In this document: piece after piece, positions 33,121-41,950 of the stretch
Position numbering within the stretch: the stretch's first letter is position 1
Layout: the number at the start of each line of letters is the position of its first letter
Source: an uncultured Alistipes sp.
Lineage (GTDB): Bacteria > Bacteroidota > Bacteroidia > Bacteroidales > Rikenellaceae
Assembly (NCBI RefSeq): GCF_902388705.1
Contig: NZ_CABMQJ010000006.1
Coordinates: 62,001 to 126,000, forward strand
Direction of reading: 5' to 3'
DNA length: 64,000 bases
Made by a program: the position numbers and the translations under genes
The notes under the pieces: model-generated
Seen by the model: the letters and a program-made list of their open reading frames with translations, nothing else
Database searches by the model: none
What the model was told of the DNA's origin: nothing

Positions 33121-35252
33121 GAAGCGACCGGCTCTTAAAAATGCTTTTCCTACTGTGCTGCTATATGTCTATGCCGCTCAGCGCAGCGGCGCAAAACCGC
33201 GTCGAACGCGACTCGACCCGGCGTTACGGCTGGAAAATCGGCATCGAACAGGTCGATGTGGTCGGTACGCGTCCGATGAAAAAGATCGGCACGCAGGAAA
33301 CGACCATCGCAACGCGCGTCCTGCACGACAACATCGCCTCGCAGATGGCCGACGCCCTGAAATTCGGAACGTCGATCTATGTCAAGGAGTACGGACGCGC
33401 CACGCTTTCGACCGTCTCGTTCCGCGGAACCTCGCCTTCGCATACGCAGGTGACATGGAACGGCATGAAGATCAACTCCCCGATGCTGGGCATGGTCGAT
33501 TTTTCGATGATCCCGTCCTATTTCATCGATGATGCGTCACTGCTGCACGGAACGTCGTCCGTAAACATCACGGGCGGCGGCCTGGGCGGCGCGGTGCTGC
33601 TCTCGACCAGGCCGGCCGACGCGCAGGGCTGCAACCTGCAATATGTCCAGGGCATCGGTATGTTCAAAACTTTCGACGAATACCTCCGTTTCACCTACGG
33701 CGACGAGCACTGGCAGTCCTCGACACGCGTCGTTTTCTCCTCGTCACCCAACGACTTTAAATACAAGAATTACCACAAGAAACTGAACGTATACGACGAT
33801 GACCACAACATCATCAGCCAATATAATCCGGTGGAACGGAACAAAAGCGGCGATTTCCGCGACCTGCACCTGTTGCAGGAGGTTTATTACAACCGCGGCG
33901 ACGGAAACCGGTTCGGGCTGAACGTCTGGTATCTCAATTCGAGCCGCGGCCTGCCCATGCTAGATGTCGACTACCGGGAAAATGCCGATTATTCCAACAA
34001 GCAGCGCGAGCAAACCCTGCGCAGCGTCCTTTCCTGGGACCATGTGCGCAAAAATTGGAAAACGGGGGTTAAAGCCGGATATATCCACACCTGGATGGCC
34101 TACGACTACGAAAAAGACCTGGGTAACGGACGATGGGAGAAGATGATCCGTTCGCGCAGCAGGATAAACACGTTCTATGCACAAGCGGAAGGCGAATATT
34201 CGATCGGCCGCAAACTGCTCATCACGGGTACGCTCTCCGCGCATCAGCACCTGGTACATACGACGGACAAGAACGTGCTCGACTCCCTGAGTGCCCAGCA
34301 CCTCGGGCAGATACCGCCGGAAGAGGGCGATGCGAAACTCGCAGCCGTAGGTTACGACGAGGGCCGCATCGAACTGGAGGGCTGCGTGTCGGTCAAATGG
34401 CGGCCATGGGAGCGGCTGGGTCTGGCGCTGACGCTGCGCGAACAGATGTACGGTTCGGCATGGACCCCCATAATTCCGGCATTTTTCGCCGATGTCGTCC
34501 TCTCGAAGCGAGGAAACATCATCGCCAAGGCATCCATCTCGCGCAATTACCGGTTCCCGACGCTGAACGACCTCTATTTCCTGCCCGGCGGCAACCCGGA
34601 GCTGAAAAAAGAGCACGGATTCACCTATGACGGCGGCGTGGAATTCACCGTCGGACGCAAAAACAACTATTCGCTGCACGGCGAAGTCACATGGTTCGAC
34701 TCCTATATAGACGACTGGATCGTCTGGCTGCCGACCTTCAAAGGGTTCTGGTCGCCGTCCAACATCAAGCGGGTTCATGCCTATGGCATCGAACTGAAAG
34801 GCAACCTCGATTGGATCGTAGCGACCGACTGGCACCTGCAACTGAACGGGAACTTCTCGTGGACACCCTCCATCAACCACGGCGATCCGGTCAGCTGGGG
34901 CGACGCTTCTATCGGCAAACAGCTCGTCTACGTTCCGGAATTTTCGGCTGCGCTCAATGGGCAACTGGACTGGAGAACATGGTCGCTGGGTTACAAATGG
35001 TGTTATTACAGCGAGCGTTTCACGACATCGAGCAACGAAACTAAAACCAAGATTTACGGCATATCGCCCTATCTCATGAGCGACGTTACGCTGGGAAAGC
35101 GCTTCGGAGCGCGCTGGGCGGACTTTTCGGTCAAGGCGCTCGTGAAAAACATTTTCAACGAGGAGTATCAGTCGGTACTCCAGCGCCCGATGCCGGGGAT
35201 CAACTTCGAGATTTTCCTCGAAATAAGACCTAAATGGGGTAAACGGAAATAG
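33117..35252 (+). CDS. btuB: TonB-dependent outer-membrane cobalamin receptor (BtuB-like)
   Basis: 711 residues from ATG 33117, which overlaps the preceding stop; a longer frame from 32556 runs inside the previous gene and is rejected. Signal peptide to 'SAAAQ', then a plug domain ('QVDVVGTRPMKKIGTQETTIATRVLHD', 'TVSFRGTSPSHTQVTWNGMKINSPMLG', 'LHGTSSVNITGGGLGGAVLLSTR') and a 22-strand-type barrel ending 'PGINFEIFLEIRPKW'. No carboxypeptidase-like N-terminal extension, as in BtuB rather than SusC. Position after btuG in a cobalamin-riboswitch operon supports vitamin B12/corrinoid uptake. Confidence 0.85.
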   Translation: MRSDRLLKMLFLLCCYMSMPLSAAAQNRVERDSTRRYGWKIGIEQVDVVGTRPMKKIGTQETTIATRVLHDNIASQMADALKFGTSIYVKEYGRATLSTVSFRGTSPSHTQVTWNGMKINSPMLGMVDFSMIPSYFIDDASLLHGTSSVNITGGGLGGAVLLSTRPADAQGCNLQYVQGIGMFKTFDEYLRFTYGDEHWQSSTRVVFSSSPNDFKYKNYHKKLNVYDDDHNIISQYNPVERNKSGDFRDLHLLQEVYYNRGDGNRFGLNVWYLNSSRGLPMLDVDYRENADYSNKQREQTLRSVLSWDHVRKNWKTGVKAGYIHTWMAYDYEKDLGNGRWEKMIRSRSRINTFYAQAEGEYSIGRKLLITGTLSAHQHLVHTTDKNVLDSLSAQHLGQIPPEEGDAKLAAVGYDEGRIELEGCVSVKWRPWERLGLALTLREQMYGSAWTPIIPAFFADVVLSKRGNIIAKASISRNYRFPTLNDLYFLPGGNPELKKEHGFTYDGGVEFTVGRKNNYSLHGEVTWFDSYIDDWIVWLPTFKGFWSPSNIKRVHAYGIELKGNLDWIVATDWHLQLNGNFSWTPSINHGDPVSWGDASIGKQLVYVPEFSAALNGQLDWRTWSLGYKWCYYSERFTTSSNETKTKIYGISPYLMSDVTLGKRFGARWADFSVKALVKNIFNEEYQSVLQRPMPGINFEIFLEIRPKWGKRK

Positions 35253-35260
35253 CGGCATAC

Positions 35261-35323
35261 GGCGGCGGGCCCTTTTAATCACGGAGAACCATTGCAAACA
35301 GTCCTGTAATTAATCCCGCCGCC
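35261..35323 (+). terminator. Hairpin after btuB
   Basis: GGCGGCGGG (35261-35269) pairs with CCCGCCGCC (35315-35323) around a 45-nt loop, followed by GTTCTTT. Likely end of the first B12 transcript. Confidence 0.45.
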
Positions 35324-35461
35324 GTTCTTTACAACTTGTTCGCGGGAGCCGGAGATTTTAGAGATTAGTTTACCGTTGTCTGCCATACAACGATTTACCT
35401 CCGGCTCCCCAAACAGGTTTTCGGCAGTTTGTTCGTCGCACCATTTAATAAAACGCTTCTG

Positions 35462-36229
35462 ATGAAACGATTTTCCATCCTTCTCGTCCTGCTGACAATA
35501 TGTTCAACTGCCGCCATCCTTTCGGGATGCACCTGCAAGGGGTGCCTGGGTTCTGAAGAGCATTTGTGGGCGGCTCCCTGCTGTGAGATCCGGCTCGGCA
35601 TGACCGAATCGATGGATGTCACGGGAAGCAGGCAATATTCCGCCGTCGCCGTCGATCCGGATATTGCTACGGCGGCTGTCGATGAGCAGGGAGGGATTAC
35701 CGTAACGGGGCGTTCGAAAGGGACCACGACAATTACCGTTACCGACCTTGTCTATAATCAAAGTGCGGAGATCGCGATCGAGGTGACAGATTTCTATTTC
35801 TGCCTGTTTATTTCGGGAGGAACGGACGACGACAAGACGATCATCCGGCGCAACGACGAGTTGTTCCTGCGACATACAGCCGCCTGCGAATATGCACTTA
35901 TGCGCGGTAAATCTGAACCTACACTGGGCCAATTCACCGATTACGAACTGCTGCAAGAGGGAAGATACGCATTGACGGCTGACGGCGACGCAATCTGGCT
36001 ATCGCTTACTCGCACCGGCGAAAGTCCGGTACTGTTCAACCTGAGCAGCACAGAGACCGAGTCGCTCGATCTTTTCCGCGCACTGCTCAGGGACGGCGCT
36101 GCTGCGATACCTGAAGATGCGCAGGCGAAACATTATCTTCGGATGAAAGAGATGCTTTCGGGCGAAACGTTCCAATGCCGGCTGGCTGTGGAAATTTCGT
36201 GGCCGAAAGATATGCAGGAAGCAAAATAA
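35462..36229 (+). CDS. Lipoprotein with Big_2/Ig-like domain
   Basis: 255 residues from ATG 35462; signal peptide with lipobox Cys23 (AAILSGC) followed by TCKGC. Residues about 45-115 look like a bacterial Ig-like Big_2 domain ('YSAVAVDPDIATAAVDEQGGITVTGRSKGTTTITVTD'). The C-terminal part (about 115-255) is not recognised. It sits between btuB and the BtuF-like gene, 30 bp before the latter; a role in corrinoid uptake is only a guess from position. Confidence 0.65.
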   Translation: MKRFSILLVLLTICSTAAILSGCTCKGCLGSEEHLWAAPCCEIRLGMTESMDVTGSRQYSAVAVDPDIATAAVDEQGGITVTGRSKGTTTITVTDLVYNQSAEIAIEVTDFYFCLFISGGTDDDKTIIRRNDELFLRHTAACEYALMRGKSEPTLGQFTDYELLQEGRYALTADGDAIWLSLTRTGESPVLFNLSSTETESLDLFRALLRDGAAAIPEDAQAKHYLRMKEMLSGETFQCRLAVEISWPKDMQEAK

Positions 36230-36259
36230 AACCGGAACCAATAAAACGGAGTCTTAAAA

Positions 36260-37420
36260 ATGAAAACCTTTTTATACCATCTCTATTCAGCATTCTTTAC
36301 AGCGGTAATCGTCTTGCTGGTGGCTTGCAACCTCGGCTCGACCATTTCCCTGGAAGATTTCGACATGCCGGTCTATACGCCTTCCTACGCTTCGGGCTTC
36401 GAGGTCGTCGGCGCCGAAGGACGGCAAAGCACGATCCTCCGGGTTTTCAACCCTTGGCAGGGCGCCGAGAACACCCAGACCACGCTCTTTATCGCCCGCA
36501 ACGGCGAAAAAGCCCCGGCGGAATTTGCAGGACAGGTCGTCGAAGCCGGAGCCCGGCGGATCGTCTGCCTTTCCTCGACCTATGTGGCGATGTTAGATGC
36601 ACTCGCACAGGCAGACCGCGTCGTAGGGGTTTCCGGAAGAAACTACATTTCGAACCAATACGTCACGACCCATCCCGAGGCTGTGGCGGACATCGGTTTC
36701 GACGGCAATATCGACTACGAAGTTCTGCTCGCACAGCAGCCCGATCTGGTGCTGTTGTTCGGCGTGAGCGGCGCCAGCGGCATGGAGTCGAAACTGCTCG
36801 AAATGGGCATTCCGTTCTGCTACATCGGCGAATATCTGGAGGAATCGCCGCTCGGCAAGGCCGAATGGCTGGTGGCCGTCGCGGAGATCACCGACAGCCG
36901 CGAAAAAGGCGAAGCGGTCTTCGGTCCGATCCCCGAACGCTACGATGCGCTCCGGGCAAAAGTCGCGGCAGCGACTTCGAAAAATCCCAACGTGATGATA
37001 AACACGCCCTATGCCGGGTCGTGGTTCATGGCTTCGACCGAGAGTTACGTCGCACGGCTCATCGCCGATGCCGGAGGGGACTATATCTATAAGAAGAATA
37101 CTTCGAACCGTTCGCTGCCGATCGACCTCGAAGAGGCCTATCTGCTGACCTCGGCGGCCGATATATGGCTCAATGCAGGCAGCGCCTCGTCGCTCGGGGA
37201 ACTGAAAGCGCAGTATCCGAAATTCGCCGCGACGCGGTGCGTACGAAGCGGCGCGGTCTACAACTGCAACAAGCGGATGAACCCCGCCGGAGGCAACGAC
37301 TACTGGGAGTCGGGCGTGGCGCAGCCCGATGTCGTCCTGCACGACCTGATCGCGATCATGCGCCCCGAGGTGCTGGCCGCGGACGACCGGGAGTTATACT
37401 ACTACCAGCGGCTCGAATAG
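36260..37420 (+). CDS. btuF: BtuF-like ABC transporter substrate-binding lipoprotein
   Basis: 386 residues. Lipobox Cys23 (VLLVAC). Periplasmic-binding fold of the BtuF/FhuD type (Peripla_BP_2): 'RIVCLSSTYVAMLDALAQADRVVGVSGRNYIS', 'DIGFDGNIDYEVLLAQQPDLVLLFG', 'NTPYAGSWFMASTESYVARLIADAGGDYIY', 'LLTSAADIWLNAGSASSL'. Expected role: carry corrinoid across the periplasm to a BtuCD permease. No BtuC or BtuD gene is in the window, so it would work with a host transporter. Proteins of this build can also bind iron chelates, but the riboswitch context favours B12. Confidence 0.78.
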   Translation: MKTFLYHLYSAFFTAVIVLLVACNLGSTISLEDFDMPVYTPSYASGFEVVGAEGRQSTILRVFNPWQGAENTQTTLFIARNGEKAPAEFAGQVVEAGARRIVCLSSTYVAMLDALAQADRVVGVSGRNYISNQYVTTHPEAVADIGFDGNIDYEVLLAQQPDLVLLFGVSGASGMESKLLEMGIPFCYIGEYLEESPLGKAEWLVAVAEITDSREKGEAVFGPIPERYDALRAKVAAATSKNPNVMINTPYAGSWFMASTESYVARLIADAGGDYIYKKNTSNRSLPIDLEEAYLLTSAADIWLNAGSASSLGELKAQYPKFAATRCVRSGAVYNCNKRMNPAGGNDYWESGVAQPDVVLHDLIAIMRPEVLAADDRELYYYQRLE

Positions 37421-37434
37421 TCAGCGGTCGATGC

Positions 37435-37800
37435 CTATAAATTGATCTGGTTGCCCTCGGCGAACAGCGAGTCGAGAAGCAGACACAACTCCTTTTTCAA
37501 TTCTTCTTCGCCCACGTCGTTGTTCAGCGAAAAGAATTTTCCCGGCGGCGTACAATACTGCACCGTACTGGCCGCTCCACACGACTCAATGCCGCAGATA
37601 ATGACCGCATCGACATCGTCCTCGTGGCGTAGCATGGCGTTGTAGAACGCCAGCAGGTACCGCGGAGTGCCGATCGGCGGAACAAGTACTATTGTACCCG
37701 ACGCTTCGAATTTATCGGGTGAATTTACCACCTTTAGCCCATATCGCCCGGCAATCTCTCCGGCCATATCGGCCGAAACTCCATACAGTAAGATATTCAT
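37435..37800 (-). CDS. Unknown 121-residue protein downstream of cobalamin riboswitch 2
   Basis: Start ATG 37800 (MNILLYGVSADMAGEIAGRYG); an upstream ATG at 37830 lies in the terminator. Seems cytoplasmic, alpha/beta, with cysteines in 'ICGIESCGAASTVQYCTPPGKFF' and 'KELCLLLDSLF'. I do not recognise a family. It is the only gene on the minus strand after cobalamin riboswitch 2 and its terminator, so it is probably made only when B12 is scarce. Convergent with btuF, 14 bp away. Both strands are open here, so coding status rests on context. Confidence 0.55.
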   Translation of the reverse strand: MNILLYGVSADMAGEIAGRYGLKVVNSPDKFEASGTIVLVPPIGTPRYLLAFYNAMLRHEDDVDAVIICGIESCGAASTVQYCTPPGKFFSLNNDVGEEELKKELCLLLDSLFAEGNQINL

Positions 37801-37812
37801 AACTGTCGTATT

Positions 37813-37892
37813 AAAAAAAGGCGCAGCCAACTATCTACTAATCTCTTTGACTTGTTATGGCAGTAACGCGTCTACACGCTGCCGCGCCTTTT
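37813..37892 (-). terminator. Attenuator/terminator between riboswitch 2 and the 121-residue gene
   Basis: Minus strand: AAAAGGCGC (37892-37884) pairs with GCGCCTTTT near 37817-37825, extended by three more pairs, and is followed by a run of T. A long loop of about 45 nt separates the arms. It sits 12 bp before the ATG at 37800, as expected for riboswitch-controlled termination. Confidence 0.65.
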
Positions 37893-37954
37893 GGTTATTA
37901 CAAATCCGGATATACAACGAAATCAAACGCCCATTCCTCGGGGTCCTTTGACAT

Positions 37955-38135
37955 CGAATCGACCTGGCAGGTCTTCTGACTGACTCCTGTTCCGAAGCCT
38001 TCCCGGTCTTGCGGCCAGTGGCTGAGATATTCGGAACTTTCTGCGGAGCTTCACAGCAGCGGGACTGTCCGGGATTTGCACCCGATTCCCTTTTCATTCC
38101 CCTCTTCGCCCGGAAGAGCGGGAAACCAAATCTGG
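37955..38135 (-). ncRNA. Cobalamin riboswitch 2
   Basis: Minus-strand B12-riboswitch elements in order: GGGAATCGGGTGCAAATCCC near 38095, GCCACTGGCCGCAAGACCGG near 38025, GGGAAGGC near 38005, and AGTCAGAAGACCTGCCAGG near 37980. Points away from the DUF2284 gene and toward the unknown gene at 37800. A second, separate cobalamin sensor within the same element. Confidence 0.92.
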
Positions 38136-38138
38136 AGG

Positions 38139-38167
38139 TAAAGATAGCGGTTTATTTTGAAAAGCAA
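38139..38167 (-). promoter_or_regulatory. Promoter of riboswitch 2
   Basis: Minus strand TTG (38167-38165) then 18 bp and TATCTTTA (38146-38139), one base off the TAnnTTTG consensus, immediately before the riboswitch. Confidence 0.5.
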
Positions 38168-38174
38168 CCCCGGA

Positions 38175-38192
38175 CTGTGATTTTTTTCACAG
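38175..38192. promoter_or_regulatory. Perfect CRP-like palindrome CTGTGA-N6-TCACAG
   Basis: CTGTGATTTTTTTCACAG is an 18-bp palindrome matching the TGTGA-N6-TCACA half-site spacing of CRP/FNR-family proteins. It is 8 bp upstream of the -33 of riboswitch 2's promoter and 41 bp upstream of the divergent gene at 38233, so one protein could act on both. Confidence 0.5.
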
Positions 38193-38232
38193 CAGGGCAT
38201 CCGAAGTCGGAAGAAACGACTAATTTTGTCAC

Positions 38233-38805
38233 ATGGATTTTTCACTCCCGTATACCGCCGAAGATTTTACGGCCACGCTGCCCGCCGCCGACTACATCGC
38301 CTGCTTCCGCGATGCGGAGCGCATCGGGGGATACTGCCGTTCGTGCCCCAATTACGGCCGCAGCTGGGGTTGTCCGCCGTTCGGGTTCAGCGTCGAAGCG
38401 TACCTTTCGGGCTATGCCACGGCGTTGATTACCGCCACGAAGATCGTTCCGGCGGAGCGTGACATTCCGTTTTCGGAGGCAAAGCAACTTATTCTTCCCG
38501 AGCGCCGGCGCCTCGAACGGCGTTTGCTCGAAATGGAGCGGCAGTACGGCGGTCGTTCGTTCGCCTATGTCGGCACCTGCCTCTACTGCCCCGAGGGCGA
38601 CTGCACGCGCCCCTCGGGAAAACCCTGCCGCCACCCGGAGTTGGTCCGACCTTCGCTCGAAGCGTGCGGTTTCGACATCGCGCGAACGACCTCCGAACTG
38701 TTTGGCATCGAACTGCAATGGGGTAAAGATGGCCGCCTGCCCGAATACCTGACGCTTGTCTGCGGGTTCTTCCACAATGCGGAAAATGTAATATGGAACG
38801 GATAA
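38233..38805 (+). CDS. DUF2284 metal-binding protein
   Basis: 190 residues. The family's cysteine-rich motifs are present: 'CFRDAERIGGYCRSCPNYGRSWGCPPFGF' near residues 18-46 and 'GTCLYCPEGDCTRPSGKPCRHPELVRPSLEACG' near 117-150, with 'LVCGFF' at the end. DUF2284 proteins are thought to bind metal, perhaps an Fe-S cluster; no reaction is assigned. It overlaps the next gene by 13 bp and is divergent from riboswitch 2, so it belongs to the B12 cargo block and may act on corrinoid or cobalt (inference). Confidence 0.82.
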   Translation: MDFSLPYTAEDFTATLPAADYIACFRDAERIGGYCRSCPNYGRSWGCPPFGFSVEAYLSGYATALITATKIVPAERDIPFSEAKQLILPERRRLERRLLEMERQYGGRSFAYVGTCLYCPEGDCTRPSGKPCRHPELVRPSLEACGFDIARTTSELFGIELQWGKDGRLPEYLTLVCGFFHNAENVIWNG

Positions 38806-39539
38806 AGGCCGTTTTCAACTGGAGCGGAGGCAAGGACTCCGCCCATGCGCTGCTGCGGGCCGTGCAGTCCGGCCGCTATGAGATCACGGCCCTGCTGACC
38901 ACCATAAACCGCGACACACGCCGTTCGACAATGCACGGTATTCCGACGGCACTACTGGAAGCGCAGGCCGCAAGCATCGGTATTCCCCTTTATATCGTGG
39001 GCCTGACGCCCAAAGGCAATATGGAGGACTACAGTTCGGCAATGTCCCGCGCCGTGGAGCTTTTCAAAGCCGAGGGCGTGACCCACTTTATTTTCGGCGA
39101 TATTTTTCTGCACGATGTGCGCCGTTACCGGGAGGAGCAGCTTGCACCGCATGGCATCGCGGTCGTCGAGCCGCTTTGGGGACACTCTTCCGAAGCCGTC
39201 ATGCGCGATTTTCTCGCATCGGGACTTCGGACTGTCATCGTAACCACGATGGCCGACGGACTCGGCGCCGACGCCATCGGCCGGGAGATCGACCACGGCT
39301 TTATCGCCTCCCTGCCTGCCGGGGTAGACCCCAACGGGGAAAACGGTGAGTATCACACATTTTGTTACGACGGTCCGATCTTCCGACAGCCCGTGCCGTT
39401 CCTGCTGGGACGGCCTTTTTCGCAAAACTACGACATCCGCCTCGACGACGGAACGACAAAGACTTATTCCTACTGGTTCGCAGACCTTCAAGCTCTAAAT
39501 ACAAATTCGGATGCAGGGCCAGTCCCTGCATCCGAATAA
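38793..39539 (+). CDS. PP-loop ATPase of the diphthine-ammonia ligase (COG2102) family
   Basis: 248 residues with the ATP-pyrophosphatase loop 'FNWSGGKDSAHALLRA' (SGGKDS at 11-16), 'MHGIPTALLEAQAASIGIPLYIV', 'FGDIFLHDVRRYREE' and 'GVDPNGENGEYHTFCYDGPIF', the family's second signature. Eukaryotic members make diphthamide, which bacteria lack, so the bacterial substrate is different. Members occur in B12-linked gene sets of gut bacteria, and an amidation of a corrinoid is conceivable (inference). Translationally coupled to the DUF2284 gene. Confidence 0.8.
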   Translation: MERIKAVFNWSGGKDSAHALLRAVQSGRYEITALLTTINRDTRRSTMHGIPTALLEAQAASIGIPLYIVGLTPKGNMEDYSSAMSRAVELFKAEGVTHFIFGDIFLHDVRRYREEQLAPHGIAVVEPLWGHSSEAVMRDFLASGLRTVIVTTMADGLGADAIGREIDHGFIASLPAGVDPNGENGEYHTFCYDGPIFRQPVPFLLGRPFSQNYDIRLDDGTTKTYSYWFADLQALNTNSDAGPVPASE

Positions 39540-39554
39540 CACACTACATCTTGG

Positions 39555-41861
39555 TTAGAGCGCGAATTTTGCGCCGATAAAGTAAGTGCGCGGAGCTGCC
39601 GGGCCGTAAATATAGGCAGCATCCTTATTCTGGCCGAAATCAAGGTCTTTCTGAAAACTGTCGAAAAGGTTTTTCACCCCGGCGTTCAGTTCCAGCCGCA
39701 GTTGTTTTGTGAGCCGGAAATTGTACGACAGCCGCAGGCCCATATCCCAGAAATCGGGCGTCAGACGCTCCATATCCCTCTCGATATACCCCGCATTGTG
39801 CTGCACGAGCATCCGACCCGTGTAGTTGCCGAACACCGAAGCCGTAAAATCGCGCGTGAGATTGACGTTCGCCGTGAGGTAACCGTAATGATCCGGAGAA
39901 CGGAACATCCGCCGCTGGGGCGCCACATCGTCCGACCACTTTTCGGGTTCATCGTAACGGCTGCGCTGGAAGGTGTAGCCCAGTTGCAGTTCGAACCGTC
40001 CCGGAATGCCCGCCTTGGCTTCGGCTCCCACGCCGGCCACAGTGGCTCCCGAAGCGTTGCGGCGCTCCTTGATGATGTTGCCCTGGCTATCCTCGCCGAT
40101 TTTCTCGAGCGTGAACACGTCCTCGAGCATCGTGTAGAATCCTTCGACGAGCAGGTTGGCCTGCACACGCCCGAAATTATGATACAGGTCCACCGATGCA
40201 CTCAGGCTGTGCGAGTATTCGGGTTTGAGGTCCGGGGCGAGTCGAATGATCGCCACCTTGTTGTCCAAGGCGTCGATGTGCAGGTCCTCGTTGTAGGCCT
40301 GCGGCGCGCGGTAACCGCTCGAATAGCTGGCCCGCAGGCCGATCTTTTCCGTCGGGCTGTAACGCACATTTACGCGCGGCGAGAAGACGACGTTCTTCAT
40401 CATGTTATGCTTGTCCACGCGGCCGCCAATCAGGAAATTGAGTTTCTCGCTCCGCCATTCGTTCTGGAAAAAGAAGCCCGTGCTGTGGGTGGTCTGCTCG
40501 AAGTCGCGCCCAAAGCCGAGGTATTTATCGTTCAGCGTATTGTAGTTGTACTCGACGCCCGCCGTCAGTTCCGAGGGCAGGAATAGCAGTTTATGGAAAG
40601 AGTAGGTATATTGGGCTCCCGCCACGAACGTCTTGTCGTCCGTAGCGCCATAGGCGTCGGGATTCTTGTCCGTACCGAAATAGCTGTCACGGTCGATGTT
40701 TTGCGCCGAAGTATAGATGCCCATCCGGTGGCGGTTGTTCGGACTGAACCAGTCGAATTTCAATCCGCCGCCGTCGATCTTGTGGTTCAGCTGTTCGGCG
40801 ATATCGGCCATGTGGGGCGGCTGGTCGAACTCGTTGCCCCCGCGGCGAAACTCGTGGATATGGTGGTATTCCGCCGTCAGCCGCGTATAGGGCGAAGTTT
40901 TGTAATAGGCCCGGAATCCGGCCGTCTCGGAGTTGAGTTTCGGGATGTCCGAGAATCCGTCCCCGTTGCGGTCATACGAATCGCGGTCCTTAATCATGCC
41001 GAACAGGTAAACGCCCATTTTGTAGTCGTCGGAGACGAATGAGCCGTTGAGCGAGGTATTTAAGTCGGCCGTGCCGCCCTCGAAGATATTGGTCGTATTG
41101 GAGAGCGTGACAGAGTTGCGCAGCGGTTCCTTGGTGATGATATTGACCACACCGCCGATGGCATTCGCCCCGAACAGCGCCGAGCCGCCTCCGCGGATCA
41201 CCTCGACCCGCTCGATCATTGCGACGGGCAGTTGCTCCAGTCCGTAGACCGATGCCAGCGAACTGAAGATCGGGCGGCTGTCGAGCAGCACCTGCGAATA
41301 CTGCCCTTCGAGTCCGTTTATGCGCAGCTGGGTCGTTCCGCAGTTGCCGCAGTTGGTTTCGACGCGCAGTCCCGACTGGAAATTCATCGTTTCGGCCATG
41401 TTGCACGAGGCGGTCGATTCGAAGAGTTTGGCCGAAGTTACCGATACGATGGTCGGCGACGTTTTCTTGTTGGTCTCCGTCCGGCTGGCCGATACGACGA
41501 CCTCTTCGACCGAAAGCGCCTCTTCAGTCAGTTCGAAATTGACCTCGATGGTCTTGTCGTGAATGATCTCGACCGTCTGCTCGGCACTCCTGTAACCCAC
41601 GGACGAGGCGACGAGCGTAAAGCGGCCCTGCGGTAGGTTTTTCAGGAAATAGTGTCCCGTAGCATCGGTAGCGATGCCTATGGTCGTGCCTTTGACGGCG
41701 ATGGTCGCAAAGGACAGGTGTTCGTGGGTTTTGGCATCGACGACATGGCCGGTGATGTTCGCGTCGCTCTGCTTTTTGGGCTTCACGGCGGATTCCTCCC
41801 CAGCGGAACATACCGCGGGGAACAGGAGCATGAGAAATGCTCCCAATATTCTTGCTTTCAT
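39555..41861 (-). CDS. TonB-dependent receptor with carboxypeptidase-like N-terminal domain
   Basis: 768 residues from ATG 41861 (MKARILGAFLMLLFPAVCSAG signal peptide); an ATG at 41906 adds an unlikely leader. Residues about 34-115 are a carboxypeptidase-regulatory-like domain ('ITGHVVDAKTHEHLSFATIAVKGTTIGIATDATGHYF'), then the plug ('MNFQSGLRVETNCGNCGTTQLRINGLEG', 'IERVEVIRGGGSALFGANAIGGVVNIIT') and barrel to 'RTYFIGAKFAL'. A CGNCG motif in the plug loop could touch metal. Preceded on the same strand by a His-rich membrane protein, so a metal or metal-chelate substrate is likely; cobalt or corrinoid is possible given the locus. Confidence 0.87.
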   Translation of the reverse strand: MKARILGAFLMLLFPAVCSAGEESAVKPKKQSDANITGHVVDAKTHEHLSFATIAVKGTTIGIATDATGHYFLKNLPQGRFTLVASSVGYRSAEQTVEIIHDKTIEVNFELTEEALSVEEVVVSASRTETNKKTSPTIVSVTSAKLFESTASCNMAETMNFQSGLRVETNCGNCGTTQLRINGLEGQYSQVLLDSRPIFSSLASVYGLEQLPVAMIERVEVIRGGGSALFGANAIGGVVNIITKEPLRNSVTLSNTTNIFEGGTADLNTSLNGSFVSDDYKMGVYLFGMIKDRDSYDRNGDGFSDIPKLNSETAGFRAYYKTSPYTRLTAEYHHIHEFRRGGNEFDQPPHMADIAEQLNHKIDGGGLKFDWFSPNNRHRMGIYTSAQNIDRDSYFGTDKNPDAYGATDDKTFVAGAQYTYSFHKLLFLPSELTAGVEYNYNTLNDKYLGFGRDFEQTTHSTGFFFQNEWRSEKLNFLIGGRVDKHNMMKNVVFSPRVNVRYSPTEKIGLRASYSSGYRAPQAYNEDLHIDALDNKVAIIRLAPDLKPEYSHSLSASVDLYHNFGRVQANLLVEGFYTMLEDVFTLEKIGEDSQGNIIKERRNASGATVAGVGAEAKAGIPGRFELQLGYTFQRSRYDEPEKWSDDVAPQRRMFRSPDHYGYLTANVNLTRDFTASVFGNYTGRMLVQHNAGYIERDMERLTPDFWDMGLRLSYNFRLTKQLRLELNAGVKNLFDSFQKDLDFGQNKDAAYIYGPAAPRTYFIGAKFAL

Positions 41862-41950
41862 GGAAAAATCCTTTTTTTGATGATTACTGATACATATACA
41901 TGACAACAGGTGCGGGCAACAAGCCCGTCCCGTTCAGAATGGAATGTGTA

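Noticed and set aside
38221..38228. TAATTTTG as a promoter for the DUF2284 gene
   Set aside because: Matches TAnnTTTG but ends 4 bp before the ATG and has no TTG at the right distance; not strong enough to list.
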